Shown: piece after piece, positions 46,260 through 57,739 of the stretch
How positions within the stretch are numbered: the stretch's first letter is position 1
Layout of the letters: each line of letters opens with the position of its first letter
Source of the DNA: Thamnidium elegans
Taxonomy: Eukaryota; Mucoromycota; Mucoromycetes; Mucorales; Mucoraceae
Direction: 5' to 3'
Assembly: GCA_025201345.1 (NCBI GenBank)
Contig: JAIXMG010000019.1
Span: 310,001 to 374,000, forward strand
Length of the DNA: 64,000 nucleotides
Translations under genes and position numbers: made by a program
The notes under the pieces: model-generated
What the model saw: the letters and a program-made list of their open reading frames with translations, nothing else
Databases searched by the model: none
Told to the model about the DNA's origin: nothing

Positions 46260-47865
46260 TTATTTTACTCTTTTTATAAAATCGTTGTTACTTAATAAAA
46301 AAGTACTTTTTTTTTCTTTATATTATTGTTTAATAAAGAGGACAAAAATGTTTACTGGTTTAAAAAAAAGCTAAAACATTATTTAAAAAAAAGTAAGTGG
46401 TCACGGAAAACCTGTTTTTTGAGTATATTTCCTTGAGAGATTAATATCCTTCTGCGTATTTGTTTACATTTATCAGGTACAGGTAGTATATCTATAGAGA
46501 GAGAAATGCTAGTTATCACCTTTATTAAAATAATATAAGCCACTTTCTTCAGGAACAAAGTGTATCCGCGTTCCAGGTGATCAGCTTATTGGAATAAAAA
46601 TAAGAATCTATACTGTTTAAAAAGGGAGAAACGGTCTGTAAACATTTAGTCCCCCCAACATTTCTGTACTCTGTTACTGAACGGTACAACATGACCTATT
46701 TGAAAAAAAAAAGGATCGTTAGCATATGCGATACAAAGCGTATATTATATTTATCTTACATTTGTATCTCGTCATGACTACATACAGTAATAGACTAGAG
46801 AAAAAAAAGGAGAAATTGCGTACGGAATAAAATAGTAATATTTTTTACCCTTCTTCGTCAACGTCCTCACTTCTAGAAAGAGGAACGACCCTATCATTAC
46901 ATGTAACAGTAAATAGGCCATTCTAAACCTATATGTTGTGTACAAATGTTTGTGGGGACTATAAATGTATATCTTATAAAAAAACATACCTTCTACTGTA
47001 TAGATTGTAGCGATTGTTAAGTTATATAATAGTTTATTAGATAAAACATTTGATAATGAAAAAGCAATTGTTAATTAAGAAATGACGATATTTATATTAC
47101 TTAAAATATGAGTTTATTTTAGATTCGATTGTTTGACGCATTGTTTCAAGTGAATAATGAAACTAGCAACAACTGTCTTTTGCTTTATCGTACTAATACT
47201 TCCAAGGAACTGCCTTTTTTTTTTAGAGTAGTCGGATTAGCGATGCAATTCTTAAATCCAATCTTAACTCGATATCTTCTTTATCGTATCGCCCCCATAG
47301 AAATATACGAACAATGAAAATGAACAGAAAAATACTTAGCAAATTAATCTACAACCCATATGAAAACATTCTCCTTAATTGGCCTTCTCTAAAAAAAATC
47401 AGATCATTCATTATGCTACATTTAATTATCCTGACCCAGATTTATTTACCAAATTGGGCTTCTTCCTTTGCTTTAAACATGCTCGGTATCTTGTAAATTT
47501 TGACGTTCAGTTCAAAGTTTTTAACTAGAGCTCAATTGATATCAATAGGTTGCAATTCTCCACAGTAAAAATAAAACCCTCTTTGAAATTCTTGTCAATC
47601 ACATCCAACTTGTCATTAATAAACTTTAGGTGAATTTAAGTTTTGTACGCCTGAAATTGAAAGGGAGAGATAAAAGCGGTCCCATGTTTACCGGAAGGGT
47701 AGCTTTCCGGTTCGGAATACAGGTTAAAAAACTAAACTTGGGGGGAGATAGAAGAGGTGATCTATTGGGGGGAGGGGATGCGCGAGCGAGCTAGAGTTGG
47801 ACGAAAGAAAAGAAAAGGTCTGGCGAATTGTGCATACGTACTATTCTTCCTTTTTAAATATAATC
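46260..47865. other. Intergenic, about 1.6 kb, no supported gene
   Basis: Divergent promoters of the Trp-Gly gene and uS12 must lie at either end. Short frames at 46778-46987 (-) and 47129-47496 (+) have some protein-like runs but no start, motif or splice pattern I can defend. A purine-rich block at 47737-47815 precedes uS12. Confidence 0.45.
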
Positions 47866-47869
47866 CATC

Positions 47870-48658
47870 ATGGGTACGTACTTAGTTTTTTTTTAAAAAA
47901 AAAGGATTACATGTTTGAGATGCAATTCAACCACAATGGAACAACAATAACAAAAAAAAAAGAAAAAGAGACGACACAAATAATAATGGATAGATGGATG
48001 GATATCAATTTACTACGCTAAAAAAAATAAAAATAAAAATAAAACATTCCAATTTTGAAGTATAAAATACAATTGACACCACAAACACTCTTTCACTTAC
48101 ACAGTAACAATATATACACCTATTTTATATAACAACTATATACTTTGGTTGAATTGCATTGAATTCTGTAGTCGCATATACTATAATATAAAAAAAAATA
48201 CTAATGAATACACAAATATAATAGGTAAGGGACAACCTAGAGGTTTAAACGCAGCTCGTAAGCTTCGTATCCATCGTCGTGACCAACGTTGGGCCGATAA
48301 GCAATATAAGAAGAGAGCTCTCGGTACTGCTTTCCGTTCATCTCCTTTCGGTGGTTCTTCTCACGCTAAGGGTATCGTTCTCGAAAAGATTGGTGTTGAA
48401 GCCAAGCAACCTAACTCTGCTATTCGTAAGTGTGTTCGTGTTCAACTTATCAAGAACGGTAAGAAGGTTACTGCTTTCGTTCCCAATGATGGTTGTTTAA
48501 ACTACGTTGATGAAAATGACGAAGTTTTGATTGCTGGTTTCGGTCGTAAGGGCCGTGCTATTGGTGATATTCCTGGTGTCCGTTTCAAGATTGTTAAGGT
48601 CGCTGGTGTCTCTCTTCTTGCTCTTTACAAGGAAAAGAAGGAGAAGCCTAGATCATAA
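47870..48658 (+). CDS. RPS23: 40S ribosomal protein uS12 (S23)
   Basis: This is the decoding-centre protein of the small subunit. Exon 1 codes only for ATG plus one G (47870-47873), and a 351-nt intron ends at 48224. Exon 2 (48225-48658) completes [20 protein letters not shown]. Total is 145 residues, the normal fungal length. Universally conserved segments are [20 protein letters not shown], the KQPNSA loop with its hydroxylated proline, and [18 protein letters not shown], ending [10 protein letters not shown] longer frame beginning at 48149 merely reads through the intron. The leader just before the ATG is pyrimidine-rich. The long first intron parallels that of eL37. Confidence 0.96.
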
Positions 48659-48806
48659 ATTATCTATTTTTTTACTTACTTTTTTTTTGATGTTTTCTTT
48701 TAAACAGAAGATACGCAATAAAATAAAAAATCCCCCTCTATCAACTAATAGTTTAATTCTTGGTTTGTTTGTGTAAGATGCATTTGTAGTGGGACAAGGA
48801 AAGTGC

Positions 48807-48846
<40 letters not shown>

Positions 48847-49062
48847 GGACTAAGCAACAAACTGTATTTTTTTTTGATTTTTTATTGGTATACGAACGTA
48901 AAATCAAGTAGATATAGTATAAAAAAAGAACGACTCTTTATATATATAGTAAAAGAGGTGAGGGTCTTGGTTACTCTGCAATTTATATACAAAAATCCAA
49001 CAGACGAAAAAAGGGTTATTCTCCTTTTTCTATCGCATAATATTTACAACAACTCTTTCTTT
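48659..49062. other. Convergent spacer, uS12 and Wee1 3' ends
   Basis: Contains a T run of about 36 nt (48810-48845), one of the longest homopolymers in the window, and AT-rich flanks. No gene seen. Confidence 0.55.
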
Positions 49063-51010
49063 TTACAGCATCCTTCCTTCAGGAGTATTAAAAATGTTTC
49101 TTTGAGCTAATTTCTCGGCTTCTTCCGCAGCAATTCTTTCCATTTCATAAACATAACTTAATAAACAACTTGTTGATTCTTCTTGTTCAAGGAATCGAGG
49201 ATGATTAATGATTTGTTGAATCGTAGGTCTGTTTCTTCTCGAAGTAATCAGTAACCATTCAATCATATCTCTCATATCTGTTGACAGTTTTGACAGCGCT
49301 TTTTTCTGTTTTGAGAAATCACCGGTTCTTAACATTTCCCAGGATTCACCAGTGCCTGGTAACACAATGCCCGTAGCCAACTCGAGTAAAATCATACCAA
49401 GACTAAAAGGATTTTTTTTTATATTTAGTATATCATAGTCATTTCACTATATTATATATATATATATTTTTTTTACCTAAAGATATCAGCCGGTTTATCA
49501 AACTCTTCTCGTAGTAAATCAGGTGCCATATATCTTCTATCTCCTTCTCCTTTTACCCAACGCATATCCTAACAAAAAAAATAAAAGTTTTAGGACTTTT
49601 TTTTTTTTTTTTACTTTACTGCTAATAAAACTTACGACAGGTGTACGAACAGAAATTCCAAAATCACCTATTTTAATGAACCCTTTATCGTCAATTAAAA
49701 TGTTTGTTGGCTTCAAATCCAAATGTACAATATTGGCTTCATGGATATCATTTAAACCAAGCGAAATTTCACGAAATATTCTCCATACAATCTCTTCGGG
49801 TATCTTTCTCTCTTTAAACTTAATATACTTATCGAGACTATACGCATAGAAAGTTAATACATATATAATATAGTATAAGTTAAAGGAAAGGGGTTTACCT
49901 TCCGCTGGAACACAGCTCAAGTTGAATATATAAAAATCCTCTTTCTTCCCATGCATTCATCATATCTACACAATATCTACTATCTTTCACACACCTTAAA
50001 TTCTCTACTTCAATCAACTGATGCCATCGATCTTCCCAACCAGTAAAAGGTACTTTTGATTTTTTTACTGCAAACATTTGTTTTGAACTTAATTCCAGTA
50101 CTTTCCATACTTCTGCGTACTCACCGGACCCCATACTTTTTAATATTGAAAACTTGGCGTCAAAATAAGGCGTAGTTGAGATTCGAATCGGTTTATCGTC
50201 TTCAATTACTCTATCTTGTGGACCATGGTGTTTAAAATAATCCAACGTTAAAAAATGAGGCCATTCAGTAATATACATTGGCACTCCTCGATGCTGTTGT
50301 TGCAATAAACTCATTTTCAACGCAGAAGATAATACATACTCAGGTTCATCCGCTGCCGGATTATTATTACTGGAGAAAAATGCGTCTACTTCATCATCAT
50401 AATGTATCGATTTAGGAATATATGGTCTACTTAACGGCATCGTAGTCTTTTCATCTTCCTCATCTTCTTCGTCTTCTTCTTGTATCTCTCCAATTTCATC
50501 TTCAAATAAAGAAGATGTGATAATAGCACTCTTTCTTCGACTACGTCGTATAACGTCGTCGTCTTCCGCTGCGATATTACTACTTGATAAAAGTTCACTG
50601 TATAAACTACGTCGAAACGGTTTTTCACCTAACGAGAATCTTTGACCTGCCATGAACTCTTCTTCTTCTGCGTCTTCATTATCCATCAAGTTGAATGTTG
50701 GAGCCCAATTACCAGTTTCTTTTACTGGCGTAGCAGGAGGTTCTCTATATTCCATTACGGGTGATTGGGTATTCCAAAATGATTGTAATTCTTCATCAGA
50801 AGGTTGTTCTGTAGTTGCAGCAGTAGCATTAGTAGTATCGGCAATGGTATGTTCATCCTGTGTTGGACTGTAAAACAAGTTATCTATTTTTGAACGTTTG
50901 ACTACTGGTGCTGTTGTAGGTTGCGGACTAGAAGGAGAAGCGGATAAATCCCTTTTTCTGTGGTGACTTGTTTCGGGTGAAAAGACGTTAGGTGACGTTG
51001 AAGCTGCCAT
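49063..51010 (-). CDS. WEE1: Wee1/Swe1-type mitotic inhibitor kinase
   Basis: Four exons (51010-49899, 49837-49636, 49568-49477, 49402-49063) give about 581 residues. Wee1 kinases phosphorylate the ATP-site tyrosine of Cdk1 and delay mitosis. The N-terminal ~290 residues are disordered with many SP/TP sites (CDK consensus) and an acidic block. The kinase domain shows MGSGEYAEVWKV (G-loop), FAVKKSK, HLDLKPTNILI (catalytic loop in Wee1 form, lacking the Arg of HRD), KIGDFGISVRT and DRRYMAPDLL. The following DIFSLGMILLELATG and ESWEMLRTGDF also match the Wee1 C-lobe. Intron phases are 2, 0 and 2 and rebuild conserved residues. The closest alternative, Myt1, is not typical of fungi. Confidence 0.92.
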
Positions 51011-51049
51011 TTTAGAGGTAGGGTAACAAAAAAAAAATATATATGTTTT

Positions 51050-52190
51050 TTATATTTTTTTAGGAGATAAAATAAGAGAAGGGGGGAGGGCGTCAAAATA
51101 AAAAAAAGTGTGAGAAGTTGTAAAACAGAACAAACGTGACTGTACTTGAACATAGCCGGAGACATTTTTTCTTGCAATGCTTTAAAAGAAGGGTTTATCT
51201 TTTGGATCGGGTTACCTGCGGTCCGAAAGAAACCCGTGGCGATCTATAAGCATAGACGTAGCCTTACGACAGGTAATTTCGAAAGTGTGTAGTGACTTTT
51301 TATTACATATACATGTAAAAAAAAAAAAAATGTTATAAAGAATAATTTATTTATTTATCATTAAAAAGAAAGTAGACGAGGTAACCACGTGGAGGTTTGT
51401 ATCTATGTATCTTCCTACTTCCTCCACCAATGAACCCTGATATTTCTATCTCTTGGTTATTACTGCTATCTCACTGTGCGCAACATCTGATTTTGCTTCT
51501 TACACCAAAAAATCCCGCATAAATCTCTGCTCAATCTATTTATGCCTGCCTAATCTGCTCTCTTGCTGATACTCTCGACTCTCTCTCTCGTCTGCTCATT
51601 GGAATTTTAATTTTAACGAACCAGTTATGAAAGTATCAAAAACCCCCTCAAACTCAAACCAGAATCCTTTCTTTCCCATACCCCTTTCTTCTCTCTAGAC
51701 TGAAACCCCCCCCCCATAGTCTCATCTCTCCAGCCCAACATTAATAACACCACACTCTACAGTGGAACTGGCAATATTCTGTTTCTAAACTTCGCTTTTA
51801 TTTTCCAAAAAAAAAAAACGCGTATGATAACAAAAAAAAAAAAAAAAAAAAAAACTACTCCCTTAATTATCAAATGTTTACTTGAATATCGAAATGGTAC
51901 GTTTGGAAGGATCAATTCTGTACTTATATATATATATAAAATATTAGCTAAAGAAATTTTTTATAAAAAGTTATTATACCTACCTTGCTCGGCTAAGTTG
52001 AAATATGTAATTGCTGCTTCGTCATATTTTTCATTGGTTCTATAATAAGTAGTACGTGAATTAACTGTTTCATAATCAAATGGGGTGCGACTCAATAATT
52101 AATAAAGATAAGGTGGTGATTCTTGTTTATACGTAATTAGTTCTGCGTTTTTTTTTCCTTTACACCTTGGTTACTCCATGACTTTTCTCT
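51050..52190. other. Intergenic with strand-asymmetric pyrimidine-rich block
   Basis: Upstream of Wee1. Between about 51405 and 51780 the plus strand is unusually C/T-rich and less AT-rich than its surroundings. This has no open frame or family match I can see. The remainder is AT-rich. No supported gene. Confidence 0.5.
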
Positions 52191-52196
52191 GTAACT

Positions 52197-53760
52197 CTAT
52201 ATTATATAGTAAGCAAAAGCTTGATCCTTACAACCAGATAGTATACTACGGAAGGCTTCTCTTCTAGAATCAGGTTTTTCTAAACCAGGAGCTACGACCT
52301 TATAAAGTAAATTGAATATGGTATCATATAATGATTTCTTGTTCATAAATGTTTTAGTTCTAACATCATTAGCAGGGCAGTAAAGTTCTACAAAGTCATT
52401 TGTAGTGTAGTAAGGGTCTTGAGCGTCAGTACAAGATAAATCAATCCCAATGCCATATGCAAGACAGCCTTGGTAAGCAAAGTCATAGTCTTATCGGCAG
52501 GGATATGGAAGTACAATATTCATTTCAAGACTTGAAGATTCTGTTAAAATAGCTCCTGCTAGAGTGGTATTAATAGCTAAACAAGTAGCATAGATTTGTT
52601 TAGTGGCCTTGTATAGGAGAACGCCATCGGCTCTGCAGAATGATTTACAGCATTGAGCAAGAATATCACTGGCATAGCTTGTATGGTCGCATTGACTGAA
52701 TGTGCAATCAACCAACGCATATAATAAGTCATTAGAAAGTCTCCGACCATTAGTTGTTAAAAAATATTTTCATGTAATATTATTCAATCGGTTTTGTGAT
52801 TCAGGCTTCATACCCTTGAGAATATTTGAAATTCCTGTCTTGATCATATATTCAATAAATGAGAGCCCATCTGCCATATACGCAACTACTTGATTCATTT
52901 ATATTCTTTAAAGATTTATCTTCTTCCTTTTAAACTGATCATTAAAAGCAGTTGGGGTTTCTACACATGTAAATAAATTAATTAATATTCATTTTTTTTT
53001 CCTTTTGTTTATTTTTCCACTTATCTCTCATTAAGATGTTTGATTTTTTTTTAAAATATGTTGAGTGTTCGGTATTTCAGTAGAAGAAGGTATACTTGTG
53101 TAGTAACATCGGTATCATTAGAGGAACCATTACCAGTCTTTTAGTCCAAATAGAATTAATGACACAATAAACGAATAAAGACAGACCGTCATAAATCAGA
53201 AGTCGTTTGATCCTTGCTTTTCAAAAGCACCTTGACCCTACTGGTAATTAAATCAGTGACAGGTTCCACAGAATTTACTCCAGTACTAGCAATAGAGGAA
53301 GGAGAAGAGATAAGATCCAGACAAAGGGAAACACCGTTAAAACTACTCCGGTAATCAAGAAGATGAATAGCTGCGTCTCTGTTGGCAGAATTCAATAATC
53401 TGTAAAGTATATCGATAGGCCTTGGTTTAATAAGAACCGCAATACCATGTATAGTCAAAACAAAGAGAGTACGACAAGGAGTATCATAGGGTGTGCTTAG
53501 CCCATTGATTCGATGAGGAGAGGTAGTGCCTTGGACAATAGAAATAATTTTTCCAGGTACCTTAAATTCTTTATATGTAGTAGCACCAGTCATAAACATT
53601 AGATTTAGAGAGTGATCCTATATCAGGTTTTTGATTTTTGGTTCTTTACACCCACAAAGAGTATATCATTGTATAAAATATGGGAAAAAACAGCAGTAGG
53701 TAAAGTACTTCCAGGTGTCTAACATGAACGCGTAAGCGTGTTGGGAGTTTCATATGGTTT
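52197..53760 (-). pseudogene. Nup155/Nup170-like nucleoporin pseudogene
   Basis: Two collinear minus-strand blocks resemble an inner-ring nucleoporin. Block one (53599-53189, with a weaker upstream piece ending at a stop) has TLFVLTIHGIAVLIKPRPID then LYRLLNSANRDAAIHLLDY, like the end of the Nup155 propeller. Block two (52898 to 52197) is a single frame with SFIEYMIKTGISNILKGMKP, DILAQCCKSFCRADGVLLYK and REAFRSILSGCKDQAFAYYI, like the alpha-solenoid. It is interrupted by in-frame TGA (52770-52772) and TAA (52491-52493) codons. The order matches the protein N to C. Nup155 proteins are over 1100 residues, so most of the gene is missing. The family call rests on recognition by eye. Confidence 0.55.
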
Positions 53761-53915
53761 AAGATGTTGATTATATTTGCGGTGAGAGAGAGATATAGTT
53801 TTTATACTGTTGAAGTGATGGCTATAAAATGATATGACTTGATTCGGCGGATGACATAAGGTTAAAATAAAAAAAAAAGGTGCATAATATAGTTTTTTTC
53901 CGGAGAGAAAAAAAC

Positions 53916-56097
53916 TTAAGCTCTCACTGCTAAACCACCTTCCTTGAGAGCAACTAATCCAGATAACATTTCCTCGGCAGTGGGTCTACTGGAAGCCTCG
54001 TTCTGAAGACCTTTAGACAGCAAGTCAAAGTAAGAGCTGTAGCGAGCATTGATTTTCGCAGGAGAAAAACGGACAGCGCCATTGGCCTTTCTACGAAGGA
54101 CTTTATTCTTGAATTCTACGTCGCTAAGTTCAGAAGTCATCGATTCAGCAAGCATCAACGTACCCATGAAGACGTCTGAGATCTTCGAGAATTCGCTCTT
54201 ACGGATCATTTCTGGGGCTGCCACAGATTTGGTCCATTGGACTTCGTCGTCTAAGTTAACAGAATCTCTTCCGTAAAACTCTACACATGAGCTATAATGT
54301 AAATTTTAGTTATGAATTCGTACTGTTTTTATATGTATGTGTGTATTTAGCTTACCCCAAATCGGTTAAAAATCCAGACCCTGAACTTTCGAGCTACTTG
54401 AAAAAAGAAAGAAAAAAAAATAAGTGATGGAGTTCTTGATTATGTGTATTTATATTGCTACGTTACCAAGAAATTCTCCAATTTTAAGTCTACGATGCCG
54501 ACGTCAGCAGCATGAGCATCTTTCAACGCAGAGAACAAACAAACACCTGCAGCTAACACTTCTTCTGGATAAAAAGTGCCTACAAGTTTTTTTTTTTATA
54601 AAAAAAAAAAAAAGATTAGTTATGATTCTATACAGTGTATTTTTTTTTTAATGACTTACCTTTTTGAAAGAGATACTTTCTGGCATCGCCATTATCGATA
54701 AGAGGCTGGATTAAATAGAATTTTCCATTGTCATCATCGAAAGTCCAACCAAAATATTTAATAATATTTTGACATTCAGACAACTTGCGCGAAAATACAA
54801 GCTCTTTATACATCTGAAAATAGAAATATCCTTCGTCTATTTCTAAACAGATTGTCTTACATGCAACTCTTGTCTGACCATACATCCCTTCGTATACAGT
54901 CCCTACTTGTCCTTCGCCCAGGACTTTATCAGATACAGTTAACTCATCCTTTTTAATATGGAGAGTACTGAGATCATCTTTGATTAATTGAAGGTAATCA
55001 ATTTCAGGTACAGGCTCTTCCTCCTCAGGCACAGGCTCTTCCTCCTCAGGCACAGGCTCTTCTTCCTCAGGCACAGGCTCTTCTTCTTCGGGTACAGGTT
55101 CTTCTTCCTTGGGTTCAGGGGTAGCCGGAGTTAATACGTTGAGATCGATAGTAAAACCACCAGAAGATTTTTTCCCTGAAGCGCGCTTGTTGGTAGCAGC
55201 ACGGGAAGCACGTTTCTTGCTTGTCAATTCAGCAGGAGATTTTCTTCTACTCTTGCCTGAAGGTTCATCAGCTTGATCCGAGGAGGTACTAAGGTCGGGA
55301 GCCTCGGTCAATACGGAAGCCTTTCTTTTAGGACGAGGTTCAGCAGTGATACCGGACGAATCTTTTTCTTGTACAGAAACGTTGGACTCTTGACCAACGG
55401 CACCTGACACCCTTCTTGGGGGTTTGGCAGCGGCGTACGGCTCAGATTTGGCTCTTTGAGAAACAGATGCCTTTCTTTTCGATTTAGCAGCACTAGGATC
55501 TTGATTAATATCAAGCGAAGTACATGAGGATACAGGTTTAGGTTTTGGTTTCGCAGATACCCTTCCTGCGCGTGTTGTAGTAGTACGTCCTTGGTCAGTG
55601 GCTAGAGGCTTCTTTGCAGGACGATGGGGCGATTTAGCCTTACGGATAACGCGTGATTTCTTTGTGGCTTCTTGTTCAGTAGCAGTAGGTTCTACGGTAG
55701 GTGCTGCGGCAGATGCTACGGTACAAGGTTCTGGTTCGGCTGTCTGAGTTATAGATACCTTTTGTGAACTTACATGTGAATCCTCTTCATCACTACTAGA
55801 GTCAATAATTATTACTTCTTTATCTTGCTTTGGTTCCTTATTGTTAAGGTTTGTTGCTGCTCGGTCGTTTTTCTTTGAACGATGAGATACCTTAGATTGG
55901 TTATCAAGATTGGAAGAAGGATATGGTTGGTAACGAGTAGTTTTTTTAGGATTTTTAGAGGTGCTGCGGGAGCTGGTGGAGTTTTTATGATGCTGACAGA
56001 AATTGCTAGGTCTGTCACACTCTGTACATGCTGCGCGGGGCTTATCGAGTGCTGCGCGGTGTTTATTCACTTGGGATTGTGTGTTTGTTGAATTCAT
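53916..56097 (-). CDS. Kinase-like protein with long disordered N-terminus and acidic repeats
   Basis: Four exons (56097-54660, 54579-54467, 54393-54356, 54291-53916) give about 654 residues. Residues 1-400 are disordered and rich in Lys, Ser, Pro and Ala, with a Cys/His cluster near the start (CTECDRPSNFCQHH). Five EEEPVPEE-type repeats follow. The C-terminal kinase-like domain has LGEGQVGTVYEG, VACKTI, a catalytic loop read as GIVDLKLENFL (His and Arg of HRD replaced, but Asp, Lys and Asn kept), FLTDLG instead of DFG, and AAPEM. The key catalytic positions appear present, so activity is possible but uncertain. Exon 3 is only 38 nt. The family is not recognised; it may be a lineage-specific kinase. 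The ATG at 56097 was preferred to one at 56148. Confidence 0.75.
55008..55112 (-). repeat. Tandem repeat encoding EEEPVPE units
   Basis: About five copies of a 21-24-nt unit (plus strand ...ggcacaggctcttcctcctca...) code for an acidic, proline-containing repeat immediately before the kinase-like domain. Copies are nearly identical, so copy number may vary between strains. Confidence 0.85.
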
Positions 56098-56109
56098 GTT
56101 GCGTATGTA

Positions 56110-56317
56110 TATAAAAAAAAGTAGGATAAGGATGTTCAGAAATAACAAGCCTGTAAATAAAAAAAATAAAACGATAAGGAAAAAAAAAAGAAAAAGGGTA
56201 TTCTAAAAAAAAACCTGTATTTTAGTATAAAAAAATCACAATGCTTTGCTTGTAAATAAAAAAAAGTTGGCTGAAATTTTTTTTGGCGATAAGCAAGTTG
56301 TATAGTTATTAAACTGA

Positions 56318-56348
<31 letters not shown>

Positions 56349-57560
56349 ACACGGTTGTTTAGACACGGTTGTTTAGACAACAAATATTTTATTCAAGCTA
56401 TTAGTTATCGATATTTAAAGAGTTATTATTTTGCAAATAGAAGTATTATTTGTCTATACAACTAAAAGTCAAGATCCAGTGTGTGGGTATGATTAACCAA
56501 AAGAGGTATAACAAACTACCACTCAAAAAAAAACAGTAAAAATAAAAGTCAAAAAACAAGCTAATACACTACATCAATTCAATAGAGAGAGAGAGAGAGA
56601 GAGGAAAAAAGGGCGTAGTCCTACATACAACTAGCAGTTAATTCAAGTTATCGATTCATAACATGTTATTCATGCTCTATCAGGCAAAGAAAAGAAGTTG
56701 TTGTTAATAAAATATAATATTAAATCTATCGGTAGGATAGAACTACTAGTTAATGAAACATGATAACGGACCAATAAAATGGAAGCCCAAAAAAAAAAAA
56801 GAAGATTCTAATGGCGATAAGATTCGATATACATAGTAGATAGTACCATTCTTCATCAGAAGACCAGACACTATTCCTTTTTAGTAAATTACTATGAATA
56901 AAAATATGATAAGCTGTTTCATCTACTAATCGATAAAGAAGAGAGAGAGAGAGAGAGGAGTAGTTCTACACAATACTAGCAGCTAATTCAAGTCTATCGA
57001 TACGTAACATATTATACTCTATCAAGCAAAGAAAAGAAAAGAATTAGTAGTTGTTTATACAATATGATATTAAATCTATTGGTAGAATAGAACTAATTAA
57101 AGAAGCGTGCTTTTTTCACATGATAATTGACCAAAAAAAAAAAAAAAAAAAACTAAACAATCGAAAAAAATAGTTGTCCCAAGTGATTGAAATGTCCTGC
57201 TTGAAAATTAAAATACACCCTAACTTCGATTGTATTTACAAATTCTGTCATTTTATGCATCTTATATTTCTCAATTTACGATAAAGGGCTGTCACTTTAT
57301 GGATGAAGTAACAAGGGGATCAGTTCGAGAAATAAATATGGCCAATATCATTTATGATGATTGGGTATTAACAGATAAAGTATACCTGAAATTAACCAAG
57401 ACCATTTCTTGGTGGTTATCAATATAATAAATATGCTTATATGAATCGAGAGCTTTTATTATTTTATTGGTGTAGTAGTATTATATACTTTGATAAGTAT
57501 TTATTCTAACCTTTTAAAAAACTACTGTTAAGTTTTTCAAAAATAAAGATTTTATTTTTT
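56110..57560. other. Intergenic, no supported gene, contains a diverged duplication
   Basis: AT-rich spacer upstream of the kinase-like gene. It holds a 14-nt tandem pair (56348-56377, gacacggttgttta), two GA microsatellites, and two related ~190-bp segments described separately. The 57230-57427 frame has no ATG start and no motif. Confidence 0.5.
56582..57130. repeat. Diverged tandem duplication, copies about 360 bp apart
   Basis: Segment A (about 56582-56775) and segment B (about 56939-57130) share an ordered series of matches. These are a (GA)n run, ctagcag(t/c)taattcaag, tatcgat, the run ctctatca(g/a)gcaaagaaaag, then gatattaaatctat(c/t)ggtag and atagaact. Both end in a tgataa/gaccaa motif. 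The copies are direct, with indels. No coding potential is seen. Confidence 0.7.
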
Positions 57561-57589
57561 AAAAAAAAAAAAATGGAAATCTATAGCAT

Positions 57590-57727
57590 GTGTGTGTGTG
57601 TGTTTGTGTGTGTTTGTGTGTGTTTGTGTGTGTTTGTGTGTGTTTGTGGGTGTTTGTGGGTGTTTGTGGGTGTTTGTGGGTGTTTGTGGGTGTTTGTGGG
57701 TGTTTGTGTGTTTGTGGGTGTGTGTAT
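57590..57727. repeat. Octamer minisatellite, GTGTTTGT and GGGTGTTT variants
   Basis: A tract of 8-nt units on the plus strand, first gtgtgttt then gtgggtgttt. It starts about 10 bp beyond the Kri1 stop codon on the minus strand and so lies in its 3' UTR. The strand is strongly G/T-asymmetric. Spurious Cys/Val-rich frames result. Confidence 0.85.
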
Positions 57728-57739
57728 ATGTATATAAAT

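Noticed and set aside
48149..48224. N-terminal extension of uS12 (start at 48149)
   Set aside because: This is intron sequence. The conserved MGKG start is restored only by splicing from the ATG at 47870.
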